From the NCBI GenBank assembly GCA_963921825.1, contig OY997594.1, forward strand, positions 61,923,675 to 61,987,674: a stretch of DNA of 64,000 nucleotides. The letters run 5' to 3'. Positions 1 through 12,092 of this stretch are shown in pieces (the stretch's first letter is position 1; every line of letters starts with the position of its first letter). A program made the position numbers and the translations under genes. The notes beneath the pieces are model-generated. The model had not been told where the DNA came from. It ran no database searches and saw nothing but the letters and a program-made list of their open reading frames with translations. This DNA is from Erodium maritimum. Taxonomy: Eukaryota > Streptophyta > Magnoliopsida > Geraniales > Geraniaceae.

Positions 1-407
1 CGCAGCCACGGGTCGATGCACCTGCGGTGGAACAGATGCCCACACTCCGGCAGCATCCGGAGCCTGTCCGTCAGCTTGTAATCCGCCAGACACACGGAGC
101 AGCACGTGTCGCTGCTCGACTCCTTCCGCTGCAGCTTGGCCTCCGAATACAGCAGCTTCGGGTAGCTCCGTATCGTGGCCTCGTCGAGTCCCACGTCGAC
201 CACGACAAAGTGGCCGTGTTCCAGCTGCTCCTCGGACCTCGTACGCGTTGGGGTTTCATCGGATGGGCTCGTCCTGGCGCAGAAGTAGGAGGCCAGGGTG
301 ATGGTGGTGATGAGGATCAGCATTCCGACAGAGACTCCGACGCCGTACCCGAATCCGCTGAAGTTGTTGGAACCGAGGAAGCCTGTGGCATCGACCGTGT
401 CGTTCAT
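1..407 (-). CDS. ATL-family RING-H2 E3 ubiquitin ligase, N-terminal part, runs off the window
   Basis: Read on the minus strand from the ATG at 407-405, this gives about 135 residues starting MNDTVDATGF. Residues about 20-43 form one membrane segment (FGYGVGVSVGMLILITTITL onward). Next comes the GLD motif typical of Arabidopsis Tóxicos en Levadura proteins (GLDEATIRSYPKLLYSEAK). A RING-H2 finger begins with CSVC and continues with PECGHLFHRRC, then IDPWL, where the conserved Trp contacts the E2. The last two zinc-binding cysteines lie beyond base 1. ATL proteins are membrane-anchored E3 ligases, often stress- or elicitor-induced and usually intronless, which fits the uninterrupted frame here. 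The spacing resembles the ATL67/ATL70 type, but this assignment rests on remembered motifs, not a search. The plus-strand frame at 27-494 is its shadow. Confidence 0.9.
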   Translation of the reverse strand, partial: MNDTVDATGFLGSNNFSGFGYGVGVSVGMLILITTITLASYFCARTSPSDETPTRTRSEEQLEHGHFVVVDVGLDEATIRSYPKLLYSEAKLQRKESSSDTCCSVCLADYKLTDRLRMLPECGHLFHRRCIDPWL

Positions 408-780
408 AATCCTTGGAGAAGGTGGTTGAATCGGTTTGGTCGGGTGGTTTATTTGGAGGGTTTAAAAGTCAACGGATGGGAGGAGACAGCTTAGAGATGG
501 TCCACTCCAGCTAGAGCCTAAAGAGGGAGCTTGATGGACTTCTAATAAAAGGATGGTAGGTGCATTTGGGCTTAAGTAAAGAGTATGCGTGTGAACTCTA
601 TACGTTGGATTGTTTTTGCAGGTCAACGCTTCTCAATCCTTTATATCCAATCGGCGTTTATACGACTTTTATTGTTGTTGTGTGTTTATTCAAAAATCAC
701 TTTTAAAGTTATTCTATTATTTTTGGATGAGACTTGCTCTATTCGGTGTTTTTAAGGCCAATAGGTTGACCTTAATTTTG
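408..780 (-). promoter_or_regulatory. Upstream region of the ATL gene with three W-box cores
   Basis: The proximal upstream DNA of the ATL gene holds three WRKY-type W-box cores: TTGACT on the minus strand (467-472), TTGACC on the minus strand (621-626) and TTGACC on the plus strand (766-771). A weak TATA-like TTTTAAA lies near 461-466. W-boxes are common by chance, but they fit the pathogen-responsive behaviour known for many ATL genes. No transcript start can be fixed. Confidence 0.3.
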
Positions 781-1379
781 TGGTCTCTTATGACATTATC
801 CAATGGTCGATGTTTGGAGTTTTGGTAGGATGATCTGATCTCATTTGAGCGGTGTAACTGATTCTTTATTTATTTTTCACCTTCTATGTTTTTTGGATAC
901 CTTTGTTGCATGCAGACGCAAATTCACTCTCTGGTAACATGTATTGTGGTCAGATGGTGCTAGGTTGTGCCGGTGTGCCAGCCATGCAAGTATATCAATA
1001 CAAGTCTATAAATATAGGGTTCTGCACATTATTAATTCATCGGTGATAGGCTTTGTTTACATTTTTTCTTATAGCGTGCAGGTTTAAATGCTAACTAGTC
1101 GTGCCCATTTTGTTCTTGTTGGTTGTTGTAGTAATGACTCGCCTCTATGTATATATATGGTAAAGGACTAAATATATTCATGAATGTTCTATTTCCCGTC
1201 TTTAGGTATGTTTTTTTCTTTTTTCATGCGGACAAGTTAAACTCAACTTTTTATAATCAAGAAGTTTTTTGAGCAGTAATTATAACTAATATATCAAAAG
1301 AAATTTTTGTGGGGACATTGATTTAAAACGGGTCATCTAGAAAAGTTAAAATCTAACTAAAATAATTGTAAAAAAAAAA
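781..1379. other. AT-rich intergenic stretch, nothing recognised
   Basis: This stretch lies between the ATL promoter and the copia element. It is AT-rich, with no convincing coding frame and no terminal repeats that I can pair. It may hold distal promoter of the ATL gene. Confidence 0.5.
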
Positions 1380-1384
1380 CAGTT

Positions 1385-1653
1385 TGTTATAAAAGTAAGA
1401 ACGATACTTGTGAATGGAAGAACAAAAACTAGAGAGAACAAGAGAATAAGGAGAGAGTAGAGAATCGAATATTATTGATCATTTCATCCTTTACAATGAC
1501 CTCTATTTATAGGCTCATAATCATAGAGTCATAACCGTAATAAACTACATAAATGATAGAATCCAAAACCCAAAAGTCTTGTAACTCACACAAAAGTCTT
1601 GTGACTCCTATCTAGAATATTCCATGTAGTCATCCAATCAAATATTCATAACA
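1385..1653 (-). repeat. 3' LTR of the copia element
   Basis: This 269-bp LTR with TG...CA ends differs from the right-hand LTR at one position by eye. The polypurine tract lies immediately inside it. Confidence 0.95.
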
Positions 1654-1877
1654 CTCCCCCTTTGGATGACATGTACAAATATTATTATGCCTCATTAAAA
1701 CCTTTCTAGGAAAAACCCAATGGGAAAAATACTAGAAGGAAAATGAGTACATAATTTGTACAATACGTATAGTAGTTACCTCATTAAAAACCTTGTTAGG
1801 AAAACCCATTGGGATAAAACCTAAAGCAAGGGAAAAAGAGTGTAACACGTATTTCTCCCCCTGATTACAACATCTCC

Positions 1878-2991
1878 TCATAAATCACGGAGTTTTCTCA
1901 TGCCGATCTGGTAGACCAACTTTTCAAAGGAAGCTGTAGGAAGCGCCTTAGTGAACAAATCTGCAAGATTGTCACAGGAACGAATTTGACAAACATCGAT
2001 ATCTCCCTTTTTCTGAAGTTCATGAGTAAAGTAGAACTTAGGAGAAATGTGTTTCGTTCTATCTCCTTTGATGTAGTCTCCTTTGATCTGAGCTATACAA
2101 GCTGTGTTATCTTCGTATAGGACAGTTGGACTTCCTTTATTTATTGAAAGATCACATGATTCTCGGATATGATGGATCAAGGACCTTAGCCATATACATT
2201 CACGACTTGTTTCATGAAGAGCTATCAATTCAGCGTGATTTGAAGAAGTGGTTGTAAGTGTCTGTTTCGTTGAGCGCCAAGATATAGCGGTGTCACCATA
2301 TGTAAACACATATCCAGTTTGTGACCGCGCTTTGTGGGGATCAGATAAATATCCGGCATCAGCATATCCAATCAATTCAGACTTCGAGTCTTTTGAGTAA
2401 AATAATCCCATATCTAATGTTCCTCGAAGATATCTAAAAATTTGTTTAACACCAGTCCAGTGTCTTCGACTCGGAGAGGAACTAAATCTTGCTAGCAAAT
2501 TAACAGAAAATGCTATATCAGGACGAGTGCAATTAGCAAGATACATTAGTGCCCCAATGGCACTAAGATATGGTACTTCTGGACCAAGGAGTTCTTCTCC
2601 TTCTTCTTAGGGGGCAAAATGGATCCTTTTTCACATCAAGTGATCGAACAACCATGGGGGAACTCAAAGGATGTGAATTATCCATATTGAATCTTTTAAG
2701 AATCTTTTCAATGTATGATGACTGGTGAACAAAAATCCCCTTCGACAAATGTTCAATCTGAAGGCCGAGACAAAATTTTGTTTTCCCCAAGTCTTTCATT
2801 TCGAATTCACTTTTCAAGTATTCCATCGTCTCTACAAGTTCATCATGTGTTCCAATGATGTTCAGATCATCAACATAGACCACGATGATGGAAAATCCGG
2901 TTTTCGTCCATTTAATAAAAACACATGGACATATTTTATTGTTGACGTATCCTTCTTTCAAAAGGTATTCACTGAGACGATTATACCACAT
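1878..2991 (-). pseudogene. Copia reverse transcriptase and RNase H remnant
   Basis: Minus-strand reading shows the copia RT core VVYVDDLNIIG (the YVDD active site) followed by EMKDLGKTKFCLGLQIE and the connection region. RNase H follows, with LIGYADAGYLSDPHKARS, HAELIALHE, LYEDNTACIAQ and the end motif NLADLFTKALP. These fix the element as Ty1/copia and its direction as minus. The frame is not open throughout. Confidence 0.9.
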
Positions 2992-3418
2992 TCGGCCAGA
3001 TTGTTTTAGCCCTTACAAAGATCTTTAGAGCTTTATTGAGTACATTTCTTAAGGTTTTGAGATGTATGCTTCAGGCATTTGTAATCCTTTAAGGACTTTT
3101 ATGTAAATGTCATTATCAAGTGACTCATACTAAGTAAGTAAAATAAATTAAAATAAAATGAAACAAAATAATAAATAAATAAATAAAAAGAAGTAAAAAT
3201 CTGAGTGTGATTACATCCATAACCGGTGAATATGTCTCTTCATAATCAATTCATGGTTATTGTGAAAATCCTTGTGCAACGAGTCGAGCTTTGTATCTTA
3301 CGACCTCGTTTTTATCATTTCTTTTGCACACAAATACCCATTTATATCCTACGGGTTTGACATCTTCAGGTGTCTGGACTACAGGTCCGAATACTTGACG
3401 TTTGTTGAGTAAATTCAA

Positions 3419-3884
3419 TTATGTCTCAATGACATTTTTCCATTTTGGCCAATCATTTCTTCGTCGGTATTCACTGACCAATCTTGGTTCATGATCCTCA
3501 TTTTCTTTTGAAATATCTAATGCAATTGCATGCGCAAATATATTATCCACAACAATTTCTTTTCTATTCCATCTTTCACCTGAAATGACATAGTTAAACG
3601 AGATCTCTTCATTGTCATCTTTCTCAGGCGTTACATTATCTTTTGAAGACGTCTCTTCATTTTTATCACATTTATTTCTTCGGGAATTGTAATATAATTT
3701 GATGTACCAACTTGCCGAACTTGTTCCTTTCCTTTTCTTGGGTTTTATAATCGGATCCAATAGGTCTGCTACACTTCTTGCGTGCTTTAGACTCATTTGC
3801 TAGCGCTAGCATATTTCCCATTTCTTCATCGGGAAGATTAATTCTACAAGGAACATTAGCAACTGGTATATGTGATTTTATCAC
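3419..3884 (-). pseudogene. Copia pol linker between integrase and RT, remnant
   Basis: Minus-strand reading contains the block that starts the RT domain in plant copia polyproteins (EYRRRNDWPKWKN). It is preceded by low-complexity charged sequence typical of the integrase-RT linker. It lies between the RT and the GAG-pre-integrase pieces in the expected order. Confidence 0.7.
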
Positions 3885-4175
3885 AGTCTTAACATCTGTA
3901 AATGCATCAGGAAATGTATTTTCAACCTTTTGTAAGTGGATAATTTTCTAAACTTCTAGTTCATATTGATTCGTACGAGGATCAAAATGAGACAATGTCA
4001 ATGCATTCCATGAAAATTCTCGTCTTTCTTTTTCAAACGTTTCTTTATCTCCCCCTAATGCAGGGAAATTGTCTCATCAAATTGATAGTCGGCAAATCGT
4101 GCCGTAAACATATCACATGTCATGAATTCCAATATATCTATGTGAATTCTTTCTAAAAATGTTGGACATTAAGTC

Positions 4176-4454
4176 TCAACTTTCATTGGAGATGGTCTTG
4201 TAATAAGTTTTCCTTGAAAACAAGCAACACATGGGTAATCTTTTGACAAAAAGGACATTTTTACCCTTCAGGGTACGTCCATGTGAATTTTCTATAATTC
4301 TTTGTATCATTATGAAACCCAGATGGCCTAAGCGATCATGCCATATCATAAAATTTGATGGGTCCATTGGGTTTTGGTTAATCACCATATTGGTTTCAAT
4401 TGGAAAAATGAAAGTATAATATAATCCAAAACTATATGAAGGGAGTCTCCACAA
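4176..4454 (-). pseudogene. Copia GAG-pre-integrase domain remnant
   Basis: Minus-strand reading has the diagnostic WHDRLGHLG block of the GAG-pre-integrase domain that precedes the integrase core in plant copia elements. The integrase core itself is not recognisable downstream. Confidence 0.75.
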
Positions 4455-5669
4455 TTTCTTTTCTTCTCAAGACTATGGACGTGATGTATAAACATTCAAC
4501 ATCATTTTCATTTGTTGTCTCAATGTGATAACCATTTCGATGAATATCTTTCAAACTTAACAAGTTTCTTTTTGATCTGGTTGAGAACTTGCATCATTGA
4601 TAATAAATTGTGTAACATTACATTAGCTCTTCCGGAGCCTTAATAAGATCTGATGCACCCGATATTTTGTTCACTTTAATCTGTCAAGCAAAGTGATTCC
4701 CGTTGCTTTTAACATAATCAGAGAAACTTGTGTCCATAGTTTGTCATAAGACAAATAAATAAAATTAAAAACAAGATACTCCAAATATTTTATTTTGCAA
4801 TAACAAGGTAGCTCTACCGGAGCACTCTATTATATTTGCAGCACCCATAATAATGTTCATGTTTGCCTCGACCATGGTCAGACATGAAAGATATTACTTG
4901 TTTATCAGAATTGTATGTGTAGTGACACTATCAACCATATTCATATCGTTATCCTTTTCTGTAATTAGATAGATCACTTCTGGGATCCATATCCTTTAAT
5001 ATGCGAAAATTAATGTATTGGTTTACATACTACAAAAGGATATAACATAAATATTAATACAAATCATCCAAAAATTGGCTCATATGCATGATATTTGTTT
5101 TCTCGTCATCAATTACAAATGAGTTAAAGACATTCGATTAGATCTTCAGGATCTAGGTTATCAACAAAGTTTCTCTCTACGATTTCTTATTTGCCTTCAA
5201 TCAAATCTTTGATCATACTTTTAGGTACACAATAAACTACATTTACAAAATAACTTTCACCATGTTCATGAGTTTTTATTTGATGGGCCATATTCTTTTT
5301 TTGCGCCTTTCATACTCGTTCCACTTCTGGTGGTACACATTATTTTTCATGGAATTGGAAATTATTTGGCTCATACTTATGACTACGACCGCGACCACGT
5401 ATGGGGCATTGGTCTTGCTTGGGTATGGATCTACCCATATCCTATCACATTCACTTCAAGGAATGGAGTGATGCCAACAGGGCGAGCTTGATTGTTTTCA
5501 ACAATAATTCATTACTTATAAATATATTAAGTCTGATTCTTTTCGTTCTCGGTAATGCTACTTCAAGAGCATACTAGATGGAAGTAATGTAAAGAAAAAT
5601 ATTTTTCATCGATTATAAATAATATGATGATGTGTGGAAATAGTTTCTTTGATTTATCCTGCAAGGATA

Positions 5670-6740
5670 CCAACTTAGAACTTCAAGTCTTTATGTAAGC
5701 TTCATGTCACATTTTTTGTTTTCCAGTAATTGCATGTATCTTGTTTACTTGGATGATGGGTCCAATAATTTTTTTTTCCTGACAATTATAGGACTTCATG
5801 TTCACAATATCATGACTTGTGTAAACTTCTGGTTACACATCGAATTTGTATAATGTTCACACAAATATGAATAAGTATATATTATGATTAAAAATGAACG
5901 GACACATTATAATTCATGAAATAAACATAACCACACACTAAGTAATTTGTGGGGTGAATATAAGAATTAGATAAAAACATGACCACACATCGAGCGAACT
6001 CATGAGGTAAACAATATATAAATAAGTGCATAGAAAAATTTTAGGCTTCAAACCTTGGACACAAATTACAAGCTTCAAGCTTGTGGTCTGTTATTTAGTC
6101 ATACAAGTAAGTTTCAAGTTTATACTTTGAACCAAAACTTCAAGTTTTGCCATCATTAGGTACATGTGAACTTCTGGTCACTCTAATTTCTTCAAGTTTA
6201 TACTTTAAACCAAAACTTCGGGTCACTCTAATTTCTGTAAGTTATAAGACTCACGATCTTTAATCAAAACTTCAGGTTCCGTAAATCTTTTCTCGTTAAT
6301 ATTTGAACTTCGGGTTCAAAATGGTTCGACATTGTAAAACTATAAAATCAATATAATCAACTAAGTAAAAATATAAGTAAAGAACGTGTCATTAGTTACA
6401 TGAATCATCAACTGTAATACTCTTATTCATATATGGGAGAGAATACACAACCATTTGTTGTACCATGTATTTAGAACTTCTAGTCCAATATACATCAAGT
6501 TGATGGAACTATGTATTTGGAATTTCTGATCCAACATGTCATCATATTTGTAAACTTCAGGATACAAATATACGACCACAAGTTTATTCGCAAAATGACC
6601 ATGTGACGAGAGAATACATGGAGTAGCCAAACTACCCATGTAACCATATATAATTTTTTTTCTTCAAGTTTCATGCCTTTAAGCCAAGTTGCATGTTATA
6701 AGAAAAACGGTTCGTATCTTGGAACTTCGGGTCCAAATGA
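5670..6740. repeat. Copia leader with a dispersed AACTTCnGGT motif
   Basis: Between the gag remnant and the right LTR, the plus strand carries AACTTC at 5679, 5824, 6137, 6169, 6214, 6268, 6306, 6475, 6555 and 6723. Six of the ten continue as nGGT. Some copies sit in larger near-duplicates (CAAGTTTATACTTT followed by AACCAAAACTTC near 6115-6145 and 6190-6220). No protein frame explains the array. Confidence 0.6.
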
Positions 6741-6966
6741 TTCGATTTCAATAAATCTCACATTCGGGTATCAACAACAAGACACAAGTATATAATAAAC
6801 ATCAAATTTCTGATGTGAAAGATCCAATGTATATTGGCAATCACAGAGCATACTTATCGAAAAACATAAATGAACTTGTATAAATAAACATGAATCGAAT
6901 TAAAATAAATTCACGATAATACAAAACTTTGATACCTGGATAGTAGAGCAATTCGTGCTGATAACG

Positions 6967-7235
6967 TGTTATAAAAGTAAGAACGATACTTGTGAATGGA
7001 AGAACAAAAACTAGAGAGAACAAGAGAATATGGAGAGAGTAGAGAATCGAATATTATTGATCATTTCATCCTTTACAATGACCTCTATTTATAGGCTCAT
7101 AATCATAGAGTCATAACCGTAATAAACTACATAAATGATAGAATCCAAAACCCAAAAGTCTTGTAACTCACACAAAAGTCTTGTGACTCCTATCTAGAAT
7201 ATTCCATGTAGTCATCCAATCAAATATTCATAACA
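6967..7235 (-). repeat. 5' LTR of the copia element
   Basis: This 269-bp LTR is the partner of 1385-1653 and is followed directly by the target duplication CAGTT. On the minus strand it comes first, so it is the 5' LTR and would hold the promoter. Confidence 0.95.
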
Positions 7236-7327
7236 CAGTTAATAAATCTACACATTGTAGGAAAAATAAGAAACTGAAAAAAAATACTCTTTCATAGAAG
7301 TGTTCCAGAAATATCTACAAGATGATG

Positions 7328-8885
7328 TTGTTTTTTTATAAGCTCGAAAATTTATTAATAAGATCGATTCCAAAAAGGAACCGAAATGCATGCATCAAGA
7401 AAATACAGGATAAAAGTCAATGATCACAAAGGGACTCATTAGGGGAGTCAAAAGGCCTAGCCTTTTCCTAAAAAGAGAAACAGGGAAACGAAAAACAAAA
7501 AAGGTAGCCGCCAATCTCGCCTCCGGAGTTAGAGACGAGTCTTTGTGACGTTCTTCTTGGAAGCTAATTCACAAACTGTAGTCCATGCATCATTTCTTGA
7601 CGAAGCTGCACCTTGAATTTTTCCTTGTTCAACCTGTTTCCCAATGTCGGGGGGACGAACGCATCTTTCCCGTTCTAAAGAACGATACCTTGATTTACAC
7701 TGAACGGTATAAAACTCTGATAAGTGTTTGGGAAGCTGGCTCACCCGTTTATGAGGTTTGAGTAAGACCTCCTTCCACGGACTAACCCACGAAAAATCCT
7801 CAAGCTTGTCCGAACCCAAAGACGGGTCATTACTTGACTGAACCGGATCAGAAGATGCTTGAAATGGGTGGGTTGAACCTAGAACTGGGTCAAATACACA
7901 CTGAATCGGGTCGTGGGTCGAAATTGACTGGAATGGGTCATCAACGTCTTCCTCACCCGACCCGATTTGATTCAACACACGGTTTTGGCCGAGAATCACG
8001 GCCTGATCCACCCCTTAATTTCAGGAACATAAACGAAATCAAAGGATTTTGAAATCAAAACTTGATCCCACAAAGATCTCTCCTCAAAACTCGCGGTCAA
8101 CTCTCCAGACAAAGAAACCAGCGACTGAATCTCGACCAAACTGGAGGACGACGACGGTGACACAACCTCCGACGACTATCTCACATCCTCAGATGGTCAG
8201 TTTCCAGTTTGAACCCCATTATCGATTGCTCGATCCATGCTCTGTTCTAACGCTGCAACATCGACAACGTCGTTGGAACTTTGGATCGCTTCAAAACTTG
8301 AATCCTTCTCGAGAAAGAGTTCCGCCGTCAAAGGAACACTATCCTTCGAGGGATCAGACGTAATTCACTCACCTCCAACCACCTCAACTCCGCCTCCGAC
8401 CAAACTCTGTATTTCGCTTGACTTCTGACGCCTAGCGATAGCTACGAACAGATGATATCCATTCACTTTTAGCCTATTCGTACTCGCCATGTCCTGAGCA
8501 GCTGCCTCCTTCGTTTCAAAACGTACGAAACCATACAACTGTTGGTTGCGATTTGGCCAGCTTAACGCAGACGCCGAAGTGATATCTCCGAACAGACTGA
8601 AGGTGTGTCGAAGACAATCCTCCGTGGTTCCATAGGGTACATTACGGACGAAAATCTCCTCGTTTATAAAGTTTGACTTCCGTCGTCTCCTGCACCTGGG
8701 CACGACAACACTCCCCTCCACACCTCTTGAACCAACACCAGAGCTTTTCTCGACAACCACAACAGAGGCCTCCACCTGTAGAGTAGTGGCCGGAGCAGTT
8801 CCATCCTCCCCCTATGGACGATGAGAAGTTCGTCTAGACCGTTGAACTCGACCTTCAAACTTTGAAGATTTCCGAGCATGGTCAT
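7328..8885 (-). pseudogene. RRM-bearing ORF1-like relic with a LINE-like 3' tail, no ORF2
   Basis: The clearest piece (8775-8365, minus) contains an RNA recognition motif: IFVRNVPYGTTEDCLRHTF for RNP2 and helix 1, then YGFVRF for RNP1. The same frame continues past a TGA as coding-like acidic sequence (LFLEKDSSFEAIQSSNDVV). After more stops and a frameshift, a second open piece (8011-7529) ends CELASKKNVTKTRL. Plant L1-type LINEs often encode an N-terminal RRM in ORF1, and the minus-strand 3' end (AATAAATTTTCGAGC, then an A-run near 7330-7337) looks like a LINE tail. No endonuclease or RT follows. It could instead be a retrocopied RRM gene. A solo LTR (8889-14011) interrupts its 5' side. Confidence 0.5.
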
Positions 8886-10642
8886 CCCTGTTAGTTTTAT
8901 GCCCTAGGCCAATCTTTTCTTGTATGACATTATCTTTTATTAATACATTGGCACTTTCATTATCATTTTGTTAAATGTTAATTGCGTGAATAATCGACTC
9001 TTTCTAAGATCATCAATTACGTAATGTAATAACCACTCCCGGTCGACGCCAGTCAAACCTGCGAAAAACAGGAAAATTTAAAAAATTTGGTCAGGCACTT
9101 AATTAAACCTAAAATTGACTCCGAGGGTCATACCGGACGTAAGTTGACCCCGTTATTAACCCAAGTGAGTTCTGGGGGACTCAGGGCAACTTTCTGATCA
9201 ATTTGGGAAATGTTGACTTTTCGTTGGAAAAGTCAACCGAGCGAAGTTTTGGTCCATTCAAGGACTGTTTTGGATCCAAAAAGCTTAGCCGTCGTCACAG
9301 CGGTCTTAGTTGAGCCGTTTCCTTGTAGCCCGTGAAGTTTCGTAATTTCTTGGAAAAAGTGTCCGTTCGGGGCCCGAAACGGTCGAATTTCGCGAATCTG
9401 ATTGGAAAATATCTAGAAGATATCTTCCCAAAAAGGTGTGGGACCCACTTGACACTTGTCAAATATGTGGTGGTGTTAGGTTTATTGAACAAAACAAAAG
9501 ATGAGACATGTGATGGGTAGTTTGTATTTAAGTATTAGTTTTGATTTTTAAAACAAAATAAAAGGAAAAGGTGGTTGTTGTACACGTTCATTTCAATAAA
9601 AAGAGAAGACTTGGAGAGAGAAAGTGGTGTTAGAAAGAAGAGAGAAGGAAGAGAGAAAAAGAGAAGAGGTTGGGGGAATTTGTGACGTTTCTCGTCGATC
9701 AAACCGGTGGATCGTCTCAGCGATAAAAGAATCGAGCTCACATCGACATTCCCTACGGTGAGAACCTAACCGATTTTCATTTTGGAACGTTTGAATTTTA
9801 GGGTTTGAGTTTAAACGGTTTGATTAAGGTTGGGTTTTGTTTAAGATTGGTTTAAAGATGAATGGTTGAGGTTTGAGGTTCGTTAGGAACGTTTTGGGGC
9901 AAAAAGGGAATTTTGCCATTGTGGCCGTGTGGGGCCCACATGCCCGGGTATCGGGTTTTCGTGTTCGGGTGGTTTAGGACGTTCTCCAAGTCGTTAATCC
10001 ACACTCGGATCGAAATTTGGAATTAAATTGCGAAAGTTGTAATTATCGGGTTTAGAAACTTTAAACGTCAATTAATTGACTCGGAAGTCGGAATTCGATT
10101 CCGTCAAGTGCATTGGGACCCTTGAATTATTCTAAGACCGTAGAAACGAAAACGGGAATTTTTGGAGCCCCGGAAGGGCATTTCCAAAACCCGGGCAGAT
10201 TCGCCATGTCGGGCGAATCGGGCCTTTACGGGTCCAATATCGACAATGTCGAGTAATTGGGGAGTTTGGGAGTGATCGACATTGTCGGGGTTACTTTTGG
10301 GCGTCAGGTTTATTAAAATTCAGCATTATGCCTGCAAGCTTAAAAGCGTTTATAATTGTGTTCTTTTAGATCGTGCCGCGGACCGAGTCAAGGGAAAGCT
10401 GGGTGAGTAACTGAGATCACACCGCAGCTCGTTGGTTGGCTTTTGGAGAACACGCACGAGGTAGGGAAAAGTAGCCGGATCTCGTCCCTGACTAGGGAAA
10501 GTTAACAGTAGAATTGCATGTGACACCGGGGTGTCGTAGGTTAATTAGGTTATCGAATATTAGAAAGGCATGATACGGGAACGTAGAAATTATTAGCAAA
10601 GCATGTGACACTTAGTATTGTCGTAGGAGTAGTGAACATAGT

Positions 10643-10800
10643 GATATTAGAATTACTGGAGGCATATGACCATGCCCGGAGGTTGATTGTGAACTTATCG
10701 ATATTAGGAGTACTGGAGGCATATGACCATGCCCGGAGGTTGATTGTGAAAATGTTGATATTAGGACTGTTGGAGGCATTGGTTATGCCGGAGGTTGTTG
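10643..10800 (+). repeat. 57-bp minisatellite in LTR1
   Basis: The unit starts GATATTAG at 10643, 10700 and 10757, giving about 2.8 copies with a 57-bp period. Confidence 0.9.
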
Positions 10801-10808
10801 TGTAATTC

Positions 10809-11345
10809 GTGTCTTGGGTGGCCATGAGAGCTCGTACTTTATTATTGTGTCTTGGGTGGCCATGAGAGCCCGTGTTACTATTGTGCCTTAGGTGGCCATG
10901 AGAGCCCGTGTTACTGTTGTGTCTTGGGTGGCCATGAGAGCCCGTGTTATTGGTGTGTCTTGGGTGGCCATGAGTGCCAGTGGGGTTGTTGAGCCCGTGA
11001 GTTACTGTTGGTGTGTCTTAGGTGGCCATGAGTGCCAGTGGGTTGTTGAGCCCGTGAGTTACTGTTGGTGTGTCTTGGGTGGCCATGAGTGCCCGTGGGG
11101 TTGTTGAGCCTGTGAGTTACCGTTGGTGTGTCTTGGGTGGCCGTGAGTGCCCGTGGGGTTGTTGAGCCCGTGAGTTACCGTTGGTGTGTCTTGGGTGGCT
11201 GTGAGTGCCGTGGGGTTGTTGAGCCCGTGAGTTATGGTTGGTGTGTCTTGGGAGGCCGTGAGTGCCCGTGGGTTGTTGAGTCCGTGTTTTACTGTTGGTG
11301 TCTTGGGTGGCCATGAGTGCTTGTGGAGTGTTGAACCTGCGTTGT
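10809..11345 (+). repeat. 36-58 bp minisatellite in LTR1 (GTGTCTTGGGTGGCC unit)
   Basis: Unit starts lie at 10809, 10847, 10883, 10919, 10955, 11013, 11070, 11128, 11186, 11243 and 11298. The period is 36-38 bp at first and then 55-58 bp, where units gain an extra TTGTTGAGCCCGTGAG segment. The same unit occurs in reverse complement in LTR4 at 60130-60660. Confidence 0.9.
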
Positions 11346-11404
11346 TGCTGCTTGTTGAACTTTGCGTGTGATTGTGATTGTGTTTGCCCGGGGTTAGTAA
11401 CCCG

Positions 11405-11940
11405 ACTTCGTGTCGGGGAGTGGTGTGGATTTTGGCAGGTTACGAGCATTCTTTGGCTGGCCTGACCAAATTCGAGTCTCGACAGGTTATGAGCATTCTT
11501 TGGATAGCCTGTTCCGTGTCCGGATCTCGAAAGGTTATGAGCATTCTTTGGCTAGCCTGATCCGTGACCGGGTCTTGGCAGGTTACGAGCACTCTTTGGC
11601 TGGCCTGATCCGTGTTCGAGTCTCGGCAGGTTGTGAGCATTCTTTGGCTAGCCTGATCCGTGTTCGAGTCTTTGTCGGGAAGTGGTGTGGATTTTGGCAG
11701 GTTACGAGCATTCTTTGGCTGGCCTGACCAAATTCGAGTCTCGACAGGTTATGAGCATTCTTTGGCTAGCTTGTTCCGTGTCCGGATCCCGAAAGGTTAT
11801 GAGCATTCTTTGGCTAGCCTGATCCGTGACTGGGTCTCGGCAGGTTACGAGCATTCTTTGGCTAGCCTGATCCGTGTTCGAGTCTCGGCAGGTTGTGAGC
11901 ATTCTTTGGCTAGCCTGATCTGTGTTCGTGTCTTTGGAGG
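11405..11940 (+). repeat. 48-bp minisatellite in LTR1 with a 262-bp higher-order repeat
   Basis: GAGCATTCTTTGG or a one-base variant recurs at 11444, 11491, 11539, 11587 and 11635, with a period of 47-48 bp. The whole block then repeats from 11706, 262 bp after the first unit. Confidence 0.9.
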
Positions 11941-12018
11941 AGGTCATAAATGGTTGTGTCGGGTTTACATTACGAGTTTGAGGTTGGGTCTGGTGAGGGA
12001 GGTTACTGGGCAGCTGGT

Positions 12019-12092
12019 ATGCGATCCTTTGTGATCTTGCTTGGTGTACGATCCTTTGTGATCTTGTTTGGTGTACGATCCTTTGTGATATT
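12019..12092 (+). repeat. 28-bp triplication in LTR1
   Basis: CGATCCTTTGTGAT occurs three times in a row with about 28-bp spacing. Confidence 0.85.

Larger units (their letters stand above)
1385..7235 (-). mobile_element. Ty1/copia LTR retrotransposon, complete length, decayed interior
   Basis: Two direct LTRs (1385-1653 and 6967-7235, 269 bp each) begin TGTTAT and end ATAACA. They are flanked by the 5-bp target duplication CAGTT (1380-1384 and 7236-7240). The element reads on the minus strand. A purine tract (AAAGGGGGAG on the minus strand, about 1654-1663) abuts the left LTR, which is therefore the 3' LTR. The sequence just inside the right LTR (CGTTATCAGCACGA on the minus strand) is a candidate primer site but not a standard initiator-Met match. 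The LTRs differ at one base that I can see, so insertion is recent. In contrast, the interior is broken in many places and most of gag and integrase is not recognisable. Recognisable parts in copia order are a GAG-pre-integrase domain, the linker before RT, RT and RNase H. Confidence 0.95.

Noticed and set aside
27-494. Open plus-strand frame of 155 codons at the left edge
   Set aside because: It is the antisense shadow of the ATL gene, which has a membrane segment, GLD motif and RING-H2 residues on the minus strand.
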